This document shows positions 53,033 through 63,184 of a stretch of DNA of 64,000 bases, piece after piece (positions within the stretch are counted from its first letter, which is position 1; each line of letters opens with the position of its first letter). The notes beneath the pieces are model-generated. The model was not told the DNA's origin and made no database searches. It saw only the letters and a program-made list of their open reading frames with translations. A program made the translations under genes and the position numbers. Location of the stretch: the NCBI GenBank assembly GCA_021777055.1, contig JAIQZO010000036.1:62001-126000 (forward strand), in the 5' to 3' direction. Origin of the DNA: Candidatus Anammoxibacter sp. GTDB lineage: Bacteria > Planctomycetota > Brocadiia > Brocadiales > Anammoxibacteraceae.

Positions 53033-53902
53033 CTAGATTCCCTTGAGAAATTCTCTAATATTTTCTTTTTGAAACTGCGGCAGAGCAAAGGCAGCTTCAT
53101 GTATGGCTTCGTTATAATATTTAAATGTAAGGCAGGACTTTGCCACCCTCTCCTTTACAAAATCCTTAATGGGATGCAATCCTTTTGATGCAAATGTAAA
53201 TGACCACAACCCCCCTGGATAAGTAAGATTACTAAAGTTATATATGGTAACCACGTCAAACAGTCTACTCTTTATTTTCATAAGTTTTCTTTGCATTTCT
53301 TCCTGGTACCATGGAGATTCTCCTTGAGAAACAACAATTCCGTCACTCTTTAGACAGTTATAGATATCCTCATAAAACTCGTCACCAAATAGTGGTTGAG
53401 CCGGACCAATGGGATCCGTAGAATCCACTAAAATTACATCAAATTTTTCCTTAGTATCTTTAGCAAATTTTACACCATCATCAATGATGAGTTTTACCTT
53501 TGGGTTTTCAAGATCTTTAGAACACAGAGGTATAAATTCTTTACATGAATCTACGACCATTCTATCTATTTCAACCATCGTACACCTCTTAACGTCGGTA
53601 TGACGAAGAACTTCACGCACGGTACCACCATCCCCACCACCAATAACAAGAACGTTTTCAGGGAAAGGATGTACAAAAAGTGGAACATGGGTAATCATAT
53701 CATGATAAACAAATTCATCCCTTTCAGATATCATCACCAGCCCATCATTTAATAACATCTTCCCATAACCTCTAGTCTTCACAATATCCACCGATTGAAA
53801 AGCGCTCTGTCCAGCAAAGCAAGTCTCCTCTGTTTTAAATCGGACACCCATTATGTCTTTAAACTTTTCTTCAATCCACAGTTCAGATTTCATAGTTAAC
53901 AT
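53033..53902 (-). CDS. speE: Polyamine aminopropyltransferase (spermidine synthase)
   Basis: Transfers the aminopropyl group of decarboxylated SAM to putrescine. The 289 residues are the standard length, with the SAM-binding GGGDGGTVREVLRH (about 87-100), the Asp/Glu pocket in MVEIDRMVV, and the catalytic DSTDPIGPAQPLF segment. SpeD is not nearby. It is transcribed convergently with the PKD gene, beyond its terminator. Confidence 0.95.
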   Translation of the reverse strand: MLTMKSELWIEEKFKDIMGVRFKTEETCFAGQSAFQSVDIVKTRGYGKMLLNDGLVMISERDEFVYHDMITHVPLFVHPFPENVLVIGGGDGGTVREVLRHTDVKRCTMVEIDRMVVDSCKEFIPLCSKDLENPKVKLIIDDGVKFAKDTKEKFDVILVDSTDPIGPAQPLFGDEFYEDIYNCLKSDGIVVSQGESPWYQEEMQRKLMKIKSRLFDVVTIYNFSNLTYPGGLWSFTFASKGLHPIKDFVKERVAKSCLTFKYYNEAIHEAAFALPQFQKENIREFLKGI

Positions 53903-53997
53903 TTATTAATAATTTTTTAATCTTACATCGTAAAGTTATATGATATATACATTCTACTTGTACAAAGATCAGACAAATATACAAACATATATAAAAT

Positions 53998-54411
53998 CTA
54001 TTTGTCATATTGAAATTTCATATATGTTATGCCGGAGGAAAGCACCATACGCCAGGAGAGTTCAACATCATCGCAGAATTCAGTATCAAATTCTTTTATA
54101 GCATCTATCAAACTCTGGGTAAAGAAATCATAAAGATATGGTTCTATATCCATTTTACTTTTACTGTGTACTTTCGCAATATTTTCCATATAGGGACTTA
54201 CATTCTTAGTAACAAAGAACTGTATGAGGTGATAAAAAGACTTCTTTACCTTTTCCTTTTGCTTTTCCAATTTCGTATTTGCAAACTTCTCTTTAACAAA
54301 TGGAGATGATCCGATAAATTTATCATAGAAGACATCAAAAAAATTTTTTCCATCAATTTCCCTTTTTAATACTCTTGAGTAACTGTCATTGAATATATCT
54401 TCGTAATTCAT
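53998..54411 (-). CDS. Globin-like protein
   Basis: A 137-residue all-helical protein with the globin pattern: an N-terminal A helix (FNDSYSRVL), FYDKFIGSSPFVKEKFANT for the B-C-D region with the conserved Phe, QFFVTKNVSPYMENIAKVHS with the proximal His at position 82, and the following MDIEPYLYDFFTQSLIDAI. That spacing (H-x6-xIEPxxY...L) is typical of single-domain bacterial globins. It should bind heme and O2 or NO. No flavin or kinase domain is attached; no neighbour hints at its role. Confidence 0.65.
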   Translation of the reverse strand: MNYEDIFNDSYSRVLKREIDGKNFFDVFYDKFIGSSPFVKEKFANTKLEKQKEKVKKSFYHLIQFFVTKNVSPYMENIAKVHSKSKMDIEPYLYDFFTQSLIDAIKEFDTEFCDDVELSWRMVLSSGITYMKFQYDK

Positions 54412-54498
54412 AATCCCACCCCTATATTAAAGTATTCTCAACAAAACATATATATTTGGAATATTAAAATAATTATACCCCAATCTAGCAACAAACTA

Positions 54499-57400
54499 TT
54501 AATTATTCTTTACATTAATATCACGTTGAGGGAATGGAATTTCAATCCCATTTCCAGTAAACACACGATTAATCTCTTTGTTTATCGTGTCAAGTGTCCT
54601 CATCTTTACCAAAGGCGAATGGAGAAACACCCTTAACTCAAAATCCAGAGAACTATCCCCATGATTTATAAAAAAGACATCAGGGGCTGGATCATCCAGA
54701 ACATTTGGCTCTCTCTTAGCAATATCTAATAGAAGATCATTTACCTTTTTAGTATCACTACCATATGCAACTCCAATGGGGATTATTAACCTTATGACAG
54801 TATCTCCCCTAGTCCAGTTAATAACCTCCTGAGTTATTAAAAGACGGTTAGGAACTATAAATTCCTGTCGGTCAAAATTAAGGATTGTGGTTGCCCTGAT
54901 ATTTATATGTGTAACCCTACCCATGCTTGTACCAATGGTTACATAATCCTCTACCCTTATGGGACGTTCAATTAACAAAATAATTCCGCAGACAAAATTA
55001 GACACTATCTCCTGCAATCCAAACCCCAACCCCACCCCCATGGCAGCTATCAGCCATCCCAACCTCCCTATATCCAGATGAACAGACGCGAGAGCTATAA
55101 TTGCGGCAATACAAAAGATACTGTAACGGGCAATAGTTAAGATTGCATACTTTACCCCAGACTCAATTTTTAACCTGGAAAATATAGCGTATTCCGTTAT
55201 CCCGGCAAGATTCTTCAGAAACCAAATTGTTATCAAGATAATTAGAAAGAAACTAAATAGATCTGACACGGAAACAACCTCATACTCATTTAATGCGGTA
55301 GTAAGTTTATAAACTATTATTTCATCAAAGGTCTTGAACGCTTTACTATCCAACCCCCACAAATTTGCAGCAATTAAACCACCTATTACATAAAAGAAAA
55401 CCCTGACAAAACTTTTAGCCTGATCTGTTAAACGTATCTCCTCCTCTTTTTTATCTTCCTCTTCATCTTTACTATGGCTTTGTTCCCAAAGTAGCCTTTT
55501 GCGCTTGCGGGATATGTTTTCAATAGAACTTACAGCCAGTTTGTAAAAAGAAGGGATTAGAAACCCTGCAACTATTGACCTTAATAAACTCCTCATAAAT
55601 TGAGATGCCGCATAACTGTAACCAGTTATTGCCAGTACCCAAGCACAAATGATTATGAGAAATATAACGTAGCTTATCAATGTCCAGTAACGAGTCAAAA
55701 ATTTAACGTTTTTTAACAGGATCTCATTCTTTACTAACGCAGATTTTCCTAGTAGTGCCAACCATATTGTAACACCAATAATTATTAGTTCAGACAAAAG
55801 CAAAAGGCTGGGGATTGCCGATAGAGCAAATACGTTTTCTGCAACTGTAACAGAAAATCGTAGTGATGTACTTGCAATGATAATGACCTTAATTGCTCTA
55901 TATAAAACCTTTGCAGATTCAGAATTTAATCCAAACTGTACCACGGCTATACCATTTACACGAAAAAACGCCCGGTTTAGGAAATAGAGAAGAAAGAATG
56001 CACTGGAGAATATACAAATTAGTTCAAATATATAACTAATATTGTTCGGAAGCCCTGTCTTCCCAATGATCTTTGCAAATACAAAAAGATAGATAGGTAA
56101 CGTCAAAGAACCTGATATCCCCACAATCACAGCATTGATCTTGTTTTTCCATTTATGACCATATTCGATGGTCATCCTGTTATAGTTAGTTACAAATTTA
56201 TCTAACCTTATACGCAGAGCAATCAACATAAAAGGAAAAACTACAAACAGCAGAGAGGCAAATAGTATCCCATTAAACGTTTCTAATATTAGCAATATGT
56301 TTTTCGATACATTTGTATAGTTAGTTTTCTTTGCCCAGTTACCAATGATCATCAATTCACCTGGAAGTTCTTTAATCATCTCAAAGTTAATCGGCGATCC
56401 ATCCTGTATCCAAAACATAGTAGACCATACAATCCGTTCAATCTCTTCCAAAACCTCATGGCGATCCAAAATGTGCTTTTGAATCTTTTGGTCAAGGTCT
56501 ATGAATTTGAGTAAAGCCTCTTTTTCTTTATTTAAAACGTCCCTGTAGCCCTTTTCCATTTCTGTTCTTTTCGCAACAATCTCTTTTTGCTCTGCTATAC
56601 TCAGTGTACTTAAAGTATGCACATAGCCCTCGGTCCAAATCTCATCAAAATTCTGGAGTTCATCATCTATCTCAAATTCCCGTGCATCGTATTGTTCCCT
56701 GGTTGTTTTGTAATCTTTCGGTAAGATCTTCTTCAAGCTTTTTCTTAGTTTCTTTAACCTTTTCAACTCCCTTTTTATCCTATCCGCTGGAAATGCAGAG
56801 GCGCCCAAGCGTTTTAACCTATTTGAAAAATATTGCAATTTCTCTTTCTCGCTTTGCAACCTGTTATCAAGCAGGTTAAAAATCCTTTGCTGTGAAACCA
56901 CAATGGAATCTAGATCACTCTTATTTTTCTGGGAAAGTGCCTGCCTTGCTTCCCAGCGGGCAACCAATTTACCCTCTGGTGTTTCAGCCTTAGCAATCTT
57001 TGCCTCTTTGTGGGCCAAATTCTTTTCCGTCTTCTGTTGTTGCACCTTTAATGCCTGCTCCAAGGATATACTATAAACATCCAGCTCTTTTTCAAAGATT
57101 TCTAATCGTTTCTCTTCCAACAACAATTCTGCAGTTAATAAAGGTGATAACTGCTTAATACCTCCTAGATTAGCATCTAAAAATTTCTGTTTCTCAGCGC
57201 AAATATGCTGCTCCATCTTTGCAATTGCCATTTCTACCAATAGAAGCTCTTTTTCATTTGGATTAGTTTCTAGGCGTATCTTGTCATTTAATGCATCTAT
57301 TAAATTCTCGACTTTCGTCTTACTTTCTATGGTTTTCCCCTCCTGTTCCGGGGCAGATTTATTCAACTCATCATACTCATCAATCTGATCTTTTAATTCA

Positions 57401-57861
57401 ATTACTCTTTCTCGCTGACGTTTAACCTTTTCTGTTAAAAGATCAAACTCCTCCTGATTTGGATCGCCAGAAAGACTACTTTCACCATTTGAGGATAAAT
57501 ATTCCAGTTCTTTTTTCTTATTATTGAGTTCCTCATCAATATTACCCTCCACAGAAACAATATTACCTTTTTGTTCAATTACAGTTAGCAACTCATTTGC
57601 AACCGATATCTGTTTTTTTAATAAATCTCCTAACCTATCATCATAACTCCCCTCCTCAGCTTCTTTATCAATAGTTTCTAACCGCCCTTTCACATCGTTT
57701 ATCAGTATAGAGACCGTATCCTTTGTATAAATCGCTCTGTTCTGCTCAATATATTCACTATTCTGTCCGTAGGCATATATTTTACAAACAGACAAAATTA
57801 ATATACAAAAAACAGTAAATATAACTAAATTAATTAACTTTGGTTTATTCAGATAGCACAT
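54499..57861 (-). CDS. Large MscS-type mechanosensitive channel (MscK/KefA-like)
   Basis: A 1120-residue protein. An N-terminal signal (about 1-28) leads into a long periplasmic coiled-coil stretch (about 100-480), then about ten membrane helices between about 545 and 925 and a C-terminal MscS module (pore-lining GWLIAAMGVGLGFGLQEIV, beta domain starting IERPIRVEDYVTIG, and the cytosolic part ending FPQRDINVKNN). The length fits the MscK/MscM class rather than the short MscS. It opens on membrane tension to release solutes at hypo-osmotic shock. No regulatory partner is adjacent. Confidence 0.9.
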   Translation of the reverse strand: MCYLNKPKLINLVIFTVFCILILSVCKIYAYGQNSEYIEQNRAIYTKDTVSILINDVKGRLETIDKEAEEGSYDDRLGDLLKKQISVANELLTVIEQKGNIVSVEGNIDEELNNKKKELEYLSSNGESSLSGDPNQEEFDLLTEKVKRQRERVIELKDQIDEYDELNKSAPEQEGKTIESKTKVENLIDALNDKIRLETNPNEKELLLVEMAIAKMEQHICAEKQKFLDANLGGIKQLSPLLTAELLLEEKRLEIFEKELDVYSISLEQALKVQQQKTEKNLAHKEAKIAKAETPEGKLVARWEARQALSQKNKSDLDSIVVSQQRIFNLLDNRLQSEKEKLQYFSNRLKRLGASAFPADRIKRELKRLKKLRKSLKKILPKDYKTTREQYDAREFEIDDELQNFDEIWTEGYVHTLSTLSIAEQKEIVAKRTEMEKGYRDVLNKEKEALLKFIDLDQKIQKHILDRHEVLEEIERIVWSTMFWIQDGSPINFEMIKELPGELMIIGNWAKKTNYTNVSKNILLILETFNGILFASLLFVVFPFMLIALRIRLDKFVTNYNRMTIEYGHKWKNKINAVIVGISGSLTLPIYLFVFAKIIGKTGLPNNISYIFELICIFSSAFFLLYFLNRAFFRVNGIAVVQFGLNSESAKVLYRAIKVIIIASTSLRFSVTVAENVFALSAIPSLLLLSELIIIGVTIWLALLGKSALVKNEILLKNVKFLTRYWTLISYVIFLIIICAWVLAITGYSYAASQFMRSLLRSIVAGFLIPSFYKLAVSSIENISRKRKRLLWEQSHSKDEEEDKKEEEIRLTDQAKSFVRVFFYVIGGLIAANLWGLDSKAFKTFDEIIVYKLTTALNEYEVVSVSDLFSFFLIILITIWFLKNLAGITEYAIFSRLKIESGVKYAILTIARYSIFCIAAIIALASVHLDIGRLGWLIAAMGVGLGFGLQEIVSNFVCGIILLIERPIRVEDYVTIGTSMGRVTHINIRATTILNFDRQEFIVPNRLLITQEVINWTRGDTVIRLIIPIGVAYGSDTKKVNDLLLDIAKREPNVLDDPAPDVFFINHGDSSLDFELRVFLHSPLVKMRTLDTINKEINRVFTGNGIEIPFPQRDINVKNN

Positions 57862-58219
57862 AATATAGTAAATAAATTTTCACAGAATAATCACACATAA
57901 TAAGACAAACTCAAGCTCAAATAGTAACATTTACTTAAACTCATTTCAATCTGTAATAGAATTTCAAATGATGGCCAGAGATAATAGATTATTTATATAA
58001 TTTATCTATTATAAAAAAAGAAAAAAACGTCATTATCTAACATAAATTAAAGTAGATACAGGGATATTATTCAGATAGTCTTGCTTCATTATTCATTACA
58101 TGCTAATATACTGTTTACATTCATAAATCTAAAATCTACCATTGCAAGCTTAAACTGATCTTACTTAATCTCATGTCAATATATGAATGCATGGATTTCC
58201 ACAAGTAAAGCCATAAAAT
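57862..58219. other. Gene-free divergent interval upstream of ftsK
   Basis: About 360 AT-rich bases with a weak AATAGAT...ATCTATT dyad (57986-58013) followed by an A-rich run. The promoters of the channel gene and of ftsK should lie here, but no box is distinct enough to assign. Confidence 0.35.
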
Positions 58220-60748
58220 ATGGAAAACAATAAAGATGTTACAAGGTTAATCAGCTCTATCCTCCTGATAGCTTTTGCTGTTTTTGCGATATTAAGTTTT
58301 TACTCGCACTCTCCAAATGACCCCCCTTTCGGAGATTATCCGGTTAATGATCCGATTAAGAACTACTGTGGCAAAGCAGGAGCAAACCTTGCTGGATATA
58401 TGATGCTTTGCCTGGGAGTTACTTCGTACATCCCTTTTGTTCTCCTTGGCGTTTTCGGAGTGGCGTTTTCAATGAGAAAAGATATAAGGGATTTATGGGT
58501 AAAATGCTTAGGAATTATCTTAATCCTTGTATGCTTACCACCTGTTATATATCTTACAAGCAGTGTTATTAAAAACTCTATTATAAAACCTGAATTTGCA
58601 GGAATTTTCGGCCTTGTTTCCGCACTAAGACTAACATCTTATTTAGGCATAGCGGGTACTTGCCTGCTTCTTCTTGCAGGGCTAATTATTGCCTTAATCT
58701 TAATAACAGATGCGAGGATAAACCGTATATTTGCAATACTTTTTAGAATAAAGAGTTCTTACAATAACGACACGAAACCAATATCAGTACAAGAAGAGAC
58801 TAAAGAGACTAAAGCGACTAAGAAAAAAGATTGGTTTAAGTTTCTTTCATTCTTTAAGAATCTAAAAAAGCTAAAGATCCCAAAGATAAAGATCCCAAAG
58901 ATAAGAAACACTGACAATGACAATGACAATGGTAATGGTAATGGTAATAATGACGATGCCGATGACAATTATAATTATAGGCCAATAAGACCCGTATCTT
59001 TTGAACAAATCCGTAGAGGCCAAGAGAAGCAGAGAAATGATTTTATAAAATCAAAAAGCAAAGATGAGGTTAAAGAAATTGACCATGAGGCTGTTTTGCT
59101 TGAGGAAGATCCATCAGAGATAAATGAAAATATAGAAAATAATGAACAAGAAGATAACAATACTTATTGCAATGATTTTAATGAAACAGACGACAGTAGT
59201 ATAGTAGTAAAGAAGGGAAATCTTGAAAAAGCTCAACCCAAACCAATAAAAAAGCTGATCAACAATAAAGATTACAGCGATTACACCTTACCCACTATTG
59301 ATTTACTTGAAGACCCCGGTATCCAGTTTAAGGGTGACGACAGGAATCAGTTAATGGAAAGGGCCAGCATCTTACAGATGACACTGAAACAATTTAATGT
59401 AGATGTAAGGGTTGTAGAAATTGAACAAGGACCGGTTATCACAATGTTTGAACTGGAACTTGCTCCCGGTGTAAAGCTTGCCAAAATACTTGCCCTTGCG
59501 GATGACCTTGCTATCGCACTTAAAGCACCCAGTGTAAGAGTTGTTGCTCCATTACCAAAAAAAGCATCAATTGGACTTGAGGTACCAAACACAAATCGCA
59601 GTATGGTTAAATTGAAAGACGTTATAACATCCGGCAGCTTTAATATGAAAAAGCAGAAAATACCGTTAATCCTTGGAAAAGATGTTTCTGGAGCATCCCT
59701 TATATCAGACATGACAGCAATGCCGCACCTTCTGATTGCTGGTACTACCGGTTCAGGAAAGTCTGTATGTCTGAACACAATTATACTGAGTATCCTTTGT
59801 TTCCAACGACCTGACCAGGTAAAGTTACTGCTTGTTGATCCCAAGATGGTGGAATTCTCCCCTTACAGTGACGTACCACATTTGATTTCCCCCATAATCA
59901 CGGATATGAAAAAAGCATCGGCCGTACTGGAATGGGCCGTTAATAAAATGGAAGAACGTTATGCTCTTCTTTCATCCGTGGGAGTGAGAAACATAGACTC
60001 CTTTAACGCTTTAGGTGAGGAGGAGATTAAAAAAAAGCTGAGCCCGGAGAGCGATGCAGTTTTAGATGATGTTCCATTTCATCTACCTTACATTGTAATA
60101 ATTGTAGATGAACTTGCAGACCTGATGATGGTTGCAGCTAAAGAGGTCGAAGGATCAGTTATAAGGCTTTCACAAAAATCACGTGCAGTTGGAATACATC
60201 TGATTCTAGCAACACAAAGGCCTTCAGTTAATGTTGTAACAGGTCTGATCAAATCGAATATGCCAGCAAGAATATCATTTTATGTTGCATCAAAAATAGA
60301 TTCAAGAACAATTCTAGACCAAAACGGAGCAGAAAAACTTTTGGGATCCGGCGACATGCTCTTTCTTCCACCTGGAACGTCCAAGTTAGTTAGGTCACAG
60401 GGCGCGTTTGTTAGTGATATAGAGGTAAAGAATATTGTAGAGTTTCTGAAGGCCAGGGCTAAACCTGAATACAGTTCTGAACTAAAGGCATGGAAAGGGT
60501 CCTCAAATAAGAATAACGATGAAGAAGATGAGTTATTTAGTGAGGCAGTCAGAATAGTACTTGAGTCACAACGCGGTTCTGTCTCCCTGGTACAAAGAAG
60601 GCTTGGTATTGGTTATTCAAGGGCATCACGATTAATTGATTTAATGGCGGATGACGGTATCATTGGTGAATACAAAGGAAGCCAGGCACGTGAAGTTTTT
60701 CTAACACTTGAAGAATGGGATAATTTTAAGCATGAAGATGAAGTCTAA
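58220..60748 (+). CDS. ftsK: DNA translocase FtsK
   Basis: A 842-residue divisome protein that moves chromosomal DNA through the septum. Four N-terminal membrane helices (about 12-30, 65-90, 100-118, 133-160) are followed by a long low-complexity linker (about 190-350, with DNDNGNGNGNN-type runs) and the motor: Walker A LLIAGTTGSGKSVCLN (about 503), Walker B IIVDELADLMMVA, and a C-terminal winged-helix gamma domain (about 775-835, SLVQRRLGIGYSRASRLIDL). The linker is coded by repeated hexamers (GACAAT, GGTAAT) near 58914-58950. The end overlaps rimO by 17 bases. Confidence 0.95.
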   Translation: MENNKDVTRLISSILLIAFAVFAILSFYSHSPNDPPFGDYPVNDPIKNYCGKAGANLAGYMMLCLGVTSYIPFVLLGVFGVAFSMRKDIRDLWVKCLGIILILVCLPPVIYLTSSVIKNSIIKPEFAGIFGLVSALRLTSYLGIAGTCLLLLAGLIIALILITDARINRIFAILFRIKSSYNNDTKPISVQEETKETKATKKKDWFKFLSFFKNLKKLKIPKIKIPKIRNTDNDNDNGNGNGNNDDADDNYNYRPIRPVSFEQIRRGQEKQRNDFIKSKSKDEVKEIDHEAVLLEEDPSEINENIENNEQEDNNTYCNDFNETDDSSIVVKKGNLEKAQPKPIKKLINNKDYSDYTLPTIDLLEDPGIQFKGDDRNQLMERASILQMTLKQFNVDVRVVEIEQGPVITMFELELAPGVKLAKILALADDLAIALKAPSVRVVAPLPKKASIGLEVPNTNRSMVKLKDVITSGSFNMKKQKIPLILGKDVSGASLISDMTAMPHLLIAGTTGSGKSVCLNTIILSILCFQRPDQVKLLLVDPKMVEFSPYSDVPHLISPIITDMKKASAVLEWAVNKMEERYALLSSVGVRNIDSFNALGEEEIKKKLSPESDAVLDDVPFHLPYIVIIVDELADLMMVAAKEVEGSVIRLSQKSRAVGIHLILATQRPSVNVVTGLIKSNMPARISFYVASKIDSRTILDQNGAEKLLGSGDMLFLPPGTSKLVRSQGAFVSDIEVKNIVEFLKARAKPEYSSELKAWKGSSNKNNDEEDELFSEAVRIVLESQRGSVSLVQRRLGIGYSRASRLIDLMADDGIIGEYKGSQAREVFLTLEEWDNFKHEDEV

Positions 60749-62144
60749 AGTCAACATAGTTAGCCTGGGATGCGCAAAAAACCTGGTTGATTCAGAAAAA
60801 ATTATTGCAGATATAGCAGAAAAAGGTGGTGTTATCTGCAGCGATAAAAAAGATGCTGATGTTATAGTAATAAACACATGTGGCTTTATCAATTCCGCAA
60901 AAGAAGAGTCTATCGATACCATACTTGAGACCGTTAACTTAAAAGAAGAGGGCAAATGCAAACGAATCGTTGTTACAGGCTGTCTGGCTCAAAGGTACAA
61001 AAATGAACTGAAAAAAGATATACCAGAAATCGACGCTCTGTTAGGGATTAACGAATTTAATAATGTGGCAAATGCCGTACTTGACAATCAAGCTGATGAA
61101 CATCAAATAGTAAAGAAGGTTCACAATAGCAAAAAATGTACCGACCGGGAACGAAACAAGAAGTTAGTAGCACAAACCCCTCGAATAAGCTTAACACCTA
61201 AGCATTATGCATATCTCAAGATATCAGATGGTTGTAACAATTTCTGTACATACTGCTCAATTCCCCATATTCGAGGAAAACACAAAAGTTCCTCAATAGA
61301 TAATCTATTATCCGAAGCAGAATTATTAGCCGCAAGCGGCGTAAAAGAGCTAAACATAATAGCGCAAGATACAACCGTTTATGGTACAGACATGTACAAG
61401 AAACCAAAGTTACACATACTGCTAAATAAGCTGTCTGAGATAGATTCAATTAAATGGATAAGGGTACTTTATGCGCACCCTGCCCATTTTTATGATGAAC
61501 TGATAGATGAAGTTTGCCAGAACAAAAAGATTTGTAACTATCTAGATATGCCAATTCAGCATATTAATGATCATATACTTAAAAGAATGGGCCGAAAGAC
61601 ATCAAGGTCACAAATTGAGACATTAATTGAGAAGCTGAGGAAAAGAATTGACGATCTTGTTTTACGCACATCTATTATAGTTGGTTTCCCTGGAGAGACA
61701 GAAAAGCGGTTTAGTGAATTAGCCGATTTTATAAAATCAACACGTTTTGAAAGATTGGGCGTATTTATGTATTCACGTGAAGAAGACACCCCTGCGTTTT
61801 CATACAATAGTCAAATAAGCAAACGATTAAAAGATGAGAGGTTTGACACATTAATGTCAATCCAGCAAGAAGTTATGTTTGAAAACAACGAACAGATGGT
61901 TGGCCGTAAAGTAAAAGTGCTAATTGACAGTCCCTTCCAGCATCCTAACAAGGATTCTGAAGCTACTCACAATGATTACAATCCGAACCAAAAGAATATG
62001 TGGCTTGCTCGTTCATATGCAGACGCACCTGAAGTTGATGCTAATATCATAATAACTTCAGAAAAAGCCATTAAGACCGGAACGTTTAAAGATGTAACAA
62101 TTACAAGTAGAGAAGATTACAACCTGATTGGCACAGTTAAATAA
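60732..62144 (+). CDS. rimO: Ribosomal protein S12 methylthiotransferase RimO
   Basis: A radical-SAM enzyme that adds a methylthio group to Asp of ribosomal protein S12. From the ATG at 60732 it has 470 residues: UPF0004 domain with the cluster cysteines of VSLGCAKNLVDSE, NTCGFINSAKEES and VVTGCLAQRYKNEL, the radical-SAM motif CNNFCTYCSIPHIRG, and a C-terminal TRAM domain (about 410-470). A short insert before TRAM (HPNKDSEATHNDYNPNQ) is unusual for the family. The start overlaps the end of ftsK, so translation is coupled. An in-frame ATG at 60708 is possible but less likely. Confidence 0.93.
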   Translation: MKMKSKVNIVSLGCAKNLVDSEKIIADIAEKGGVICSDKKDADVIVINTCGFINSAKEESIDTILETVNLKEEGKCKRIVVTGCLAQRYKNELKKDIPEIDALLGINEFNNVANAVLDNQADEHQIVKKVHNSKKCTDRERNKKLVAQTPRISLTPKHYAYLKISDGCNNFCTYCSIPHIRGKHKSSSIDNLLSEAELLAASGVKELNIIAQDTTVYGTDMYKKPKLHILLNKLSEIDSIKWIRVLYAHPAHFYDELIDEVCQNKKICNYLDMPIQHINDHILKRMGRKTSRSQIETLIEKLRKRIDDLVLRTSIIVGFPGETEKRFSELADFIKSTRFERLGVFMYSREEDTPAFSYNSQISKRLKDERFDTLMSIQQEVMFENNEQMVGRKVKVLIDSPFQHPNKDSEATHNDYNPNQKNMWLARSYADAPEVDANIIITSEKAIKTGTFKDVTITSREDYNLIGTVK

Positions 62145-62218
62145 GAAACAGACAAACAAAGTATTTAAAGGTGCCACCCCTGCAATATTTCTTTAATTTT
62201 ATTTTTTGACTCAATAAC

Positions 62219-62977
62219 CTATATCTTTCCTAGATCATAATTAGAACTCACAAATCCCATAATCAAGTTTCTACCCTCTTCACTTAGATCTCGAAATAAA
62301 ATTCCAGCAAGAAGTTCTCCGCGGATTATGGTGTCCCTAACACACCTTACTCCAACTTCAATAACCGGCATATTTTCATATAAAGAGAACCTTACATTAT
62401 AAAGTTTCTGTCCGCTTATTTGTTGAGGATAAAAAACCCTACCGGTTAATCTGTAAGTAAGTTTTATGTCACCTACAAATGCCCCACTCTCACTAATATT
62501 CAAGATGGTAAAACTACCCGTAACCATCCTGTCCTTATTAGGAATATAATTAAACTCTGCGGGTATGGAAATATTGATACTTCGGGGAAAAGATCTTCTC
62601 TCTACCCTACCTTTCTTAATCTGCCTTTTTTTTAGTACATCTTTTTCAAAGAGAGAGAGTACTTTTGCTTCATCCAGTCCTTCATAAACTTTCTTAAACA
62701 CATCGTACCGCCCCGACCTTCTTATCTGCCAACGGATATTCTCTTCAACGTTAAAGAACCGAAACCGAACGTCATTGCCGAAATCACCCAAGACCTTAAT
62801 AACTTTACGGTCTATTTCCCGGACATGCTTAAAATCCATAAGCATATTATGTATTCCTTTTTCCAGACAGGAATACAAATATTTCTTTACTTCACCAACC
62901 GTATCTTCTGTTAAAAATCCGCGAAACTCTATAATATCAACTTCAGGAATATGTGTATGACGTGCAAAAATTTTCAT
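62219..62977 (-). CDS. STAS-like domain fused to a PilZ domain
   Basis: A 252-residue protein. Residues about 10-115 look like a STAS fold (VDIIEFRGFLTEDTVGEVKK, MLMDFKHVREIDRKVIKVLG). Residues about 125-250 are a PilZ domain with the c-di-GMP binding pieces: RRxxxR as Arg127, Arg128 and Arg132 in VERRSFPRSIN, and NxSxxG as Asn160, Ser162 and Gly165 in NISESGAFVGD. It would bind cyclic di-GMP and transmit it to a partner, possibly a phosphorelay through the STAS domain. No anti-sigma or transporter partner is adjacent. Confidence 0.8.
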   Translation of the reverse strand: MKIFARHTHIPEVDIIEFRGFLTEDTVGEVKKYLYSCLEKGIHNMLMDFKHVREIDRKVIKVLGDFGNDVRFRFFNVEENIRWQIRRSGRYDVFKKVYEGLDEAKVLSLFEKDVLKKRQIKKGRVERRSFPRSINISIPAEFNYIPNKDRMVTGSFTILNISESGAFVGDIKLTYRLTGRVFYPQQISGQKLYNVRFSLYENMPVIEVGVRCVRDTIIRGELLAGILFRDLSEEGRNLIMGFVSSNYDLGKI

Positions 62978-63061
62978 TTTTTTGAGATGATATAAGGTTT
63001 TCAGATACGTACCGTATTCTTATACTTTAACATTGATAAGGTCTATAATCCTTAAAATAAA

Positions 63062-63097
63062 AGCAGGATAATTCAAAAACTTGAACTATCCTGCTTA
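63062..63097 (-). terminator. Terminator of the rubrerythrin-like gene
   Basis: AAGCAGGATAATTCAA (63062-63077) pairs with TTGAACTATCCTGCTT (63082-63097), 15 of 16, around AAAC. Read on the minus strand, the stem is followed by TTTATTTT, so it would stop transcription coming from 63185-63766. Confidence 0.75.
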
Positions 63098-63184
63098 TCA
63101 CTTTCCTATCAGAAAACGCTATAAGCGATGAACATAAAAACCCATTGTACTGATACATGTTCCATTTCCACATTTAGACTTAGG

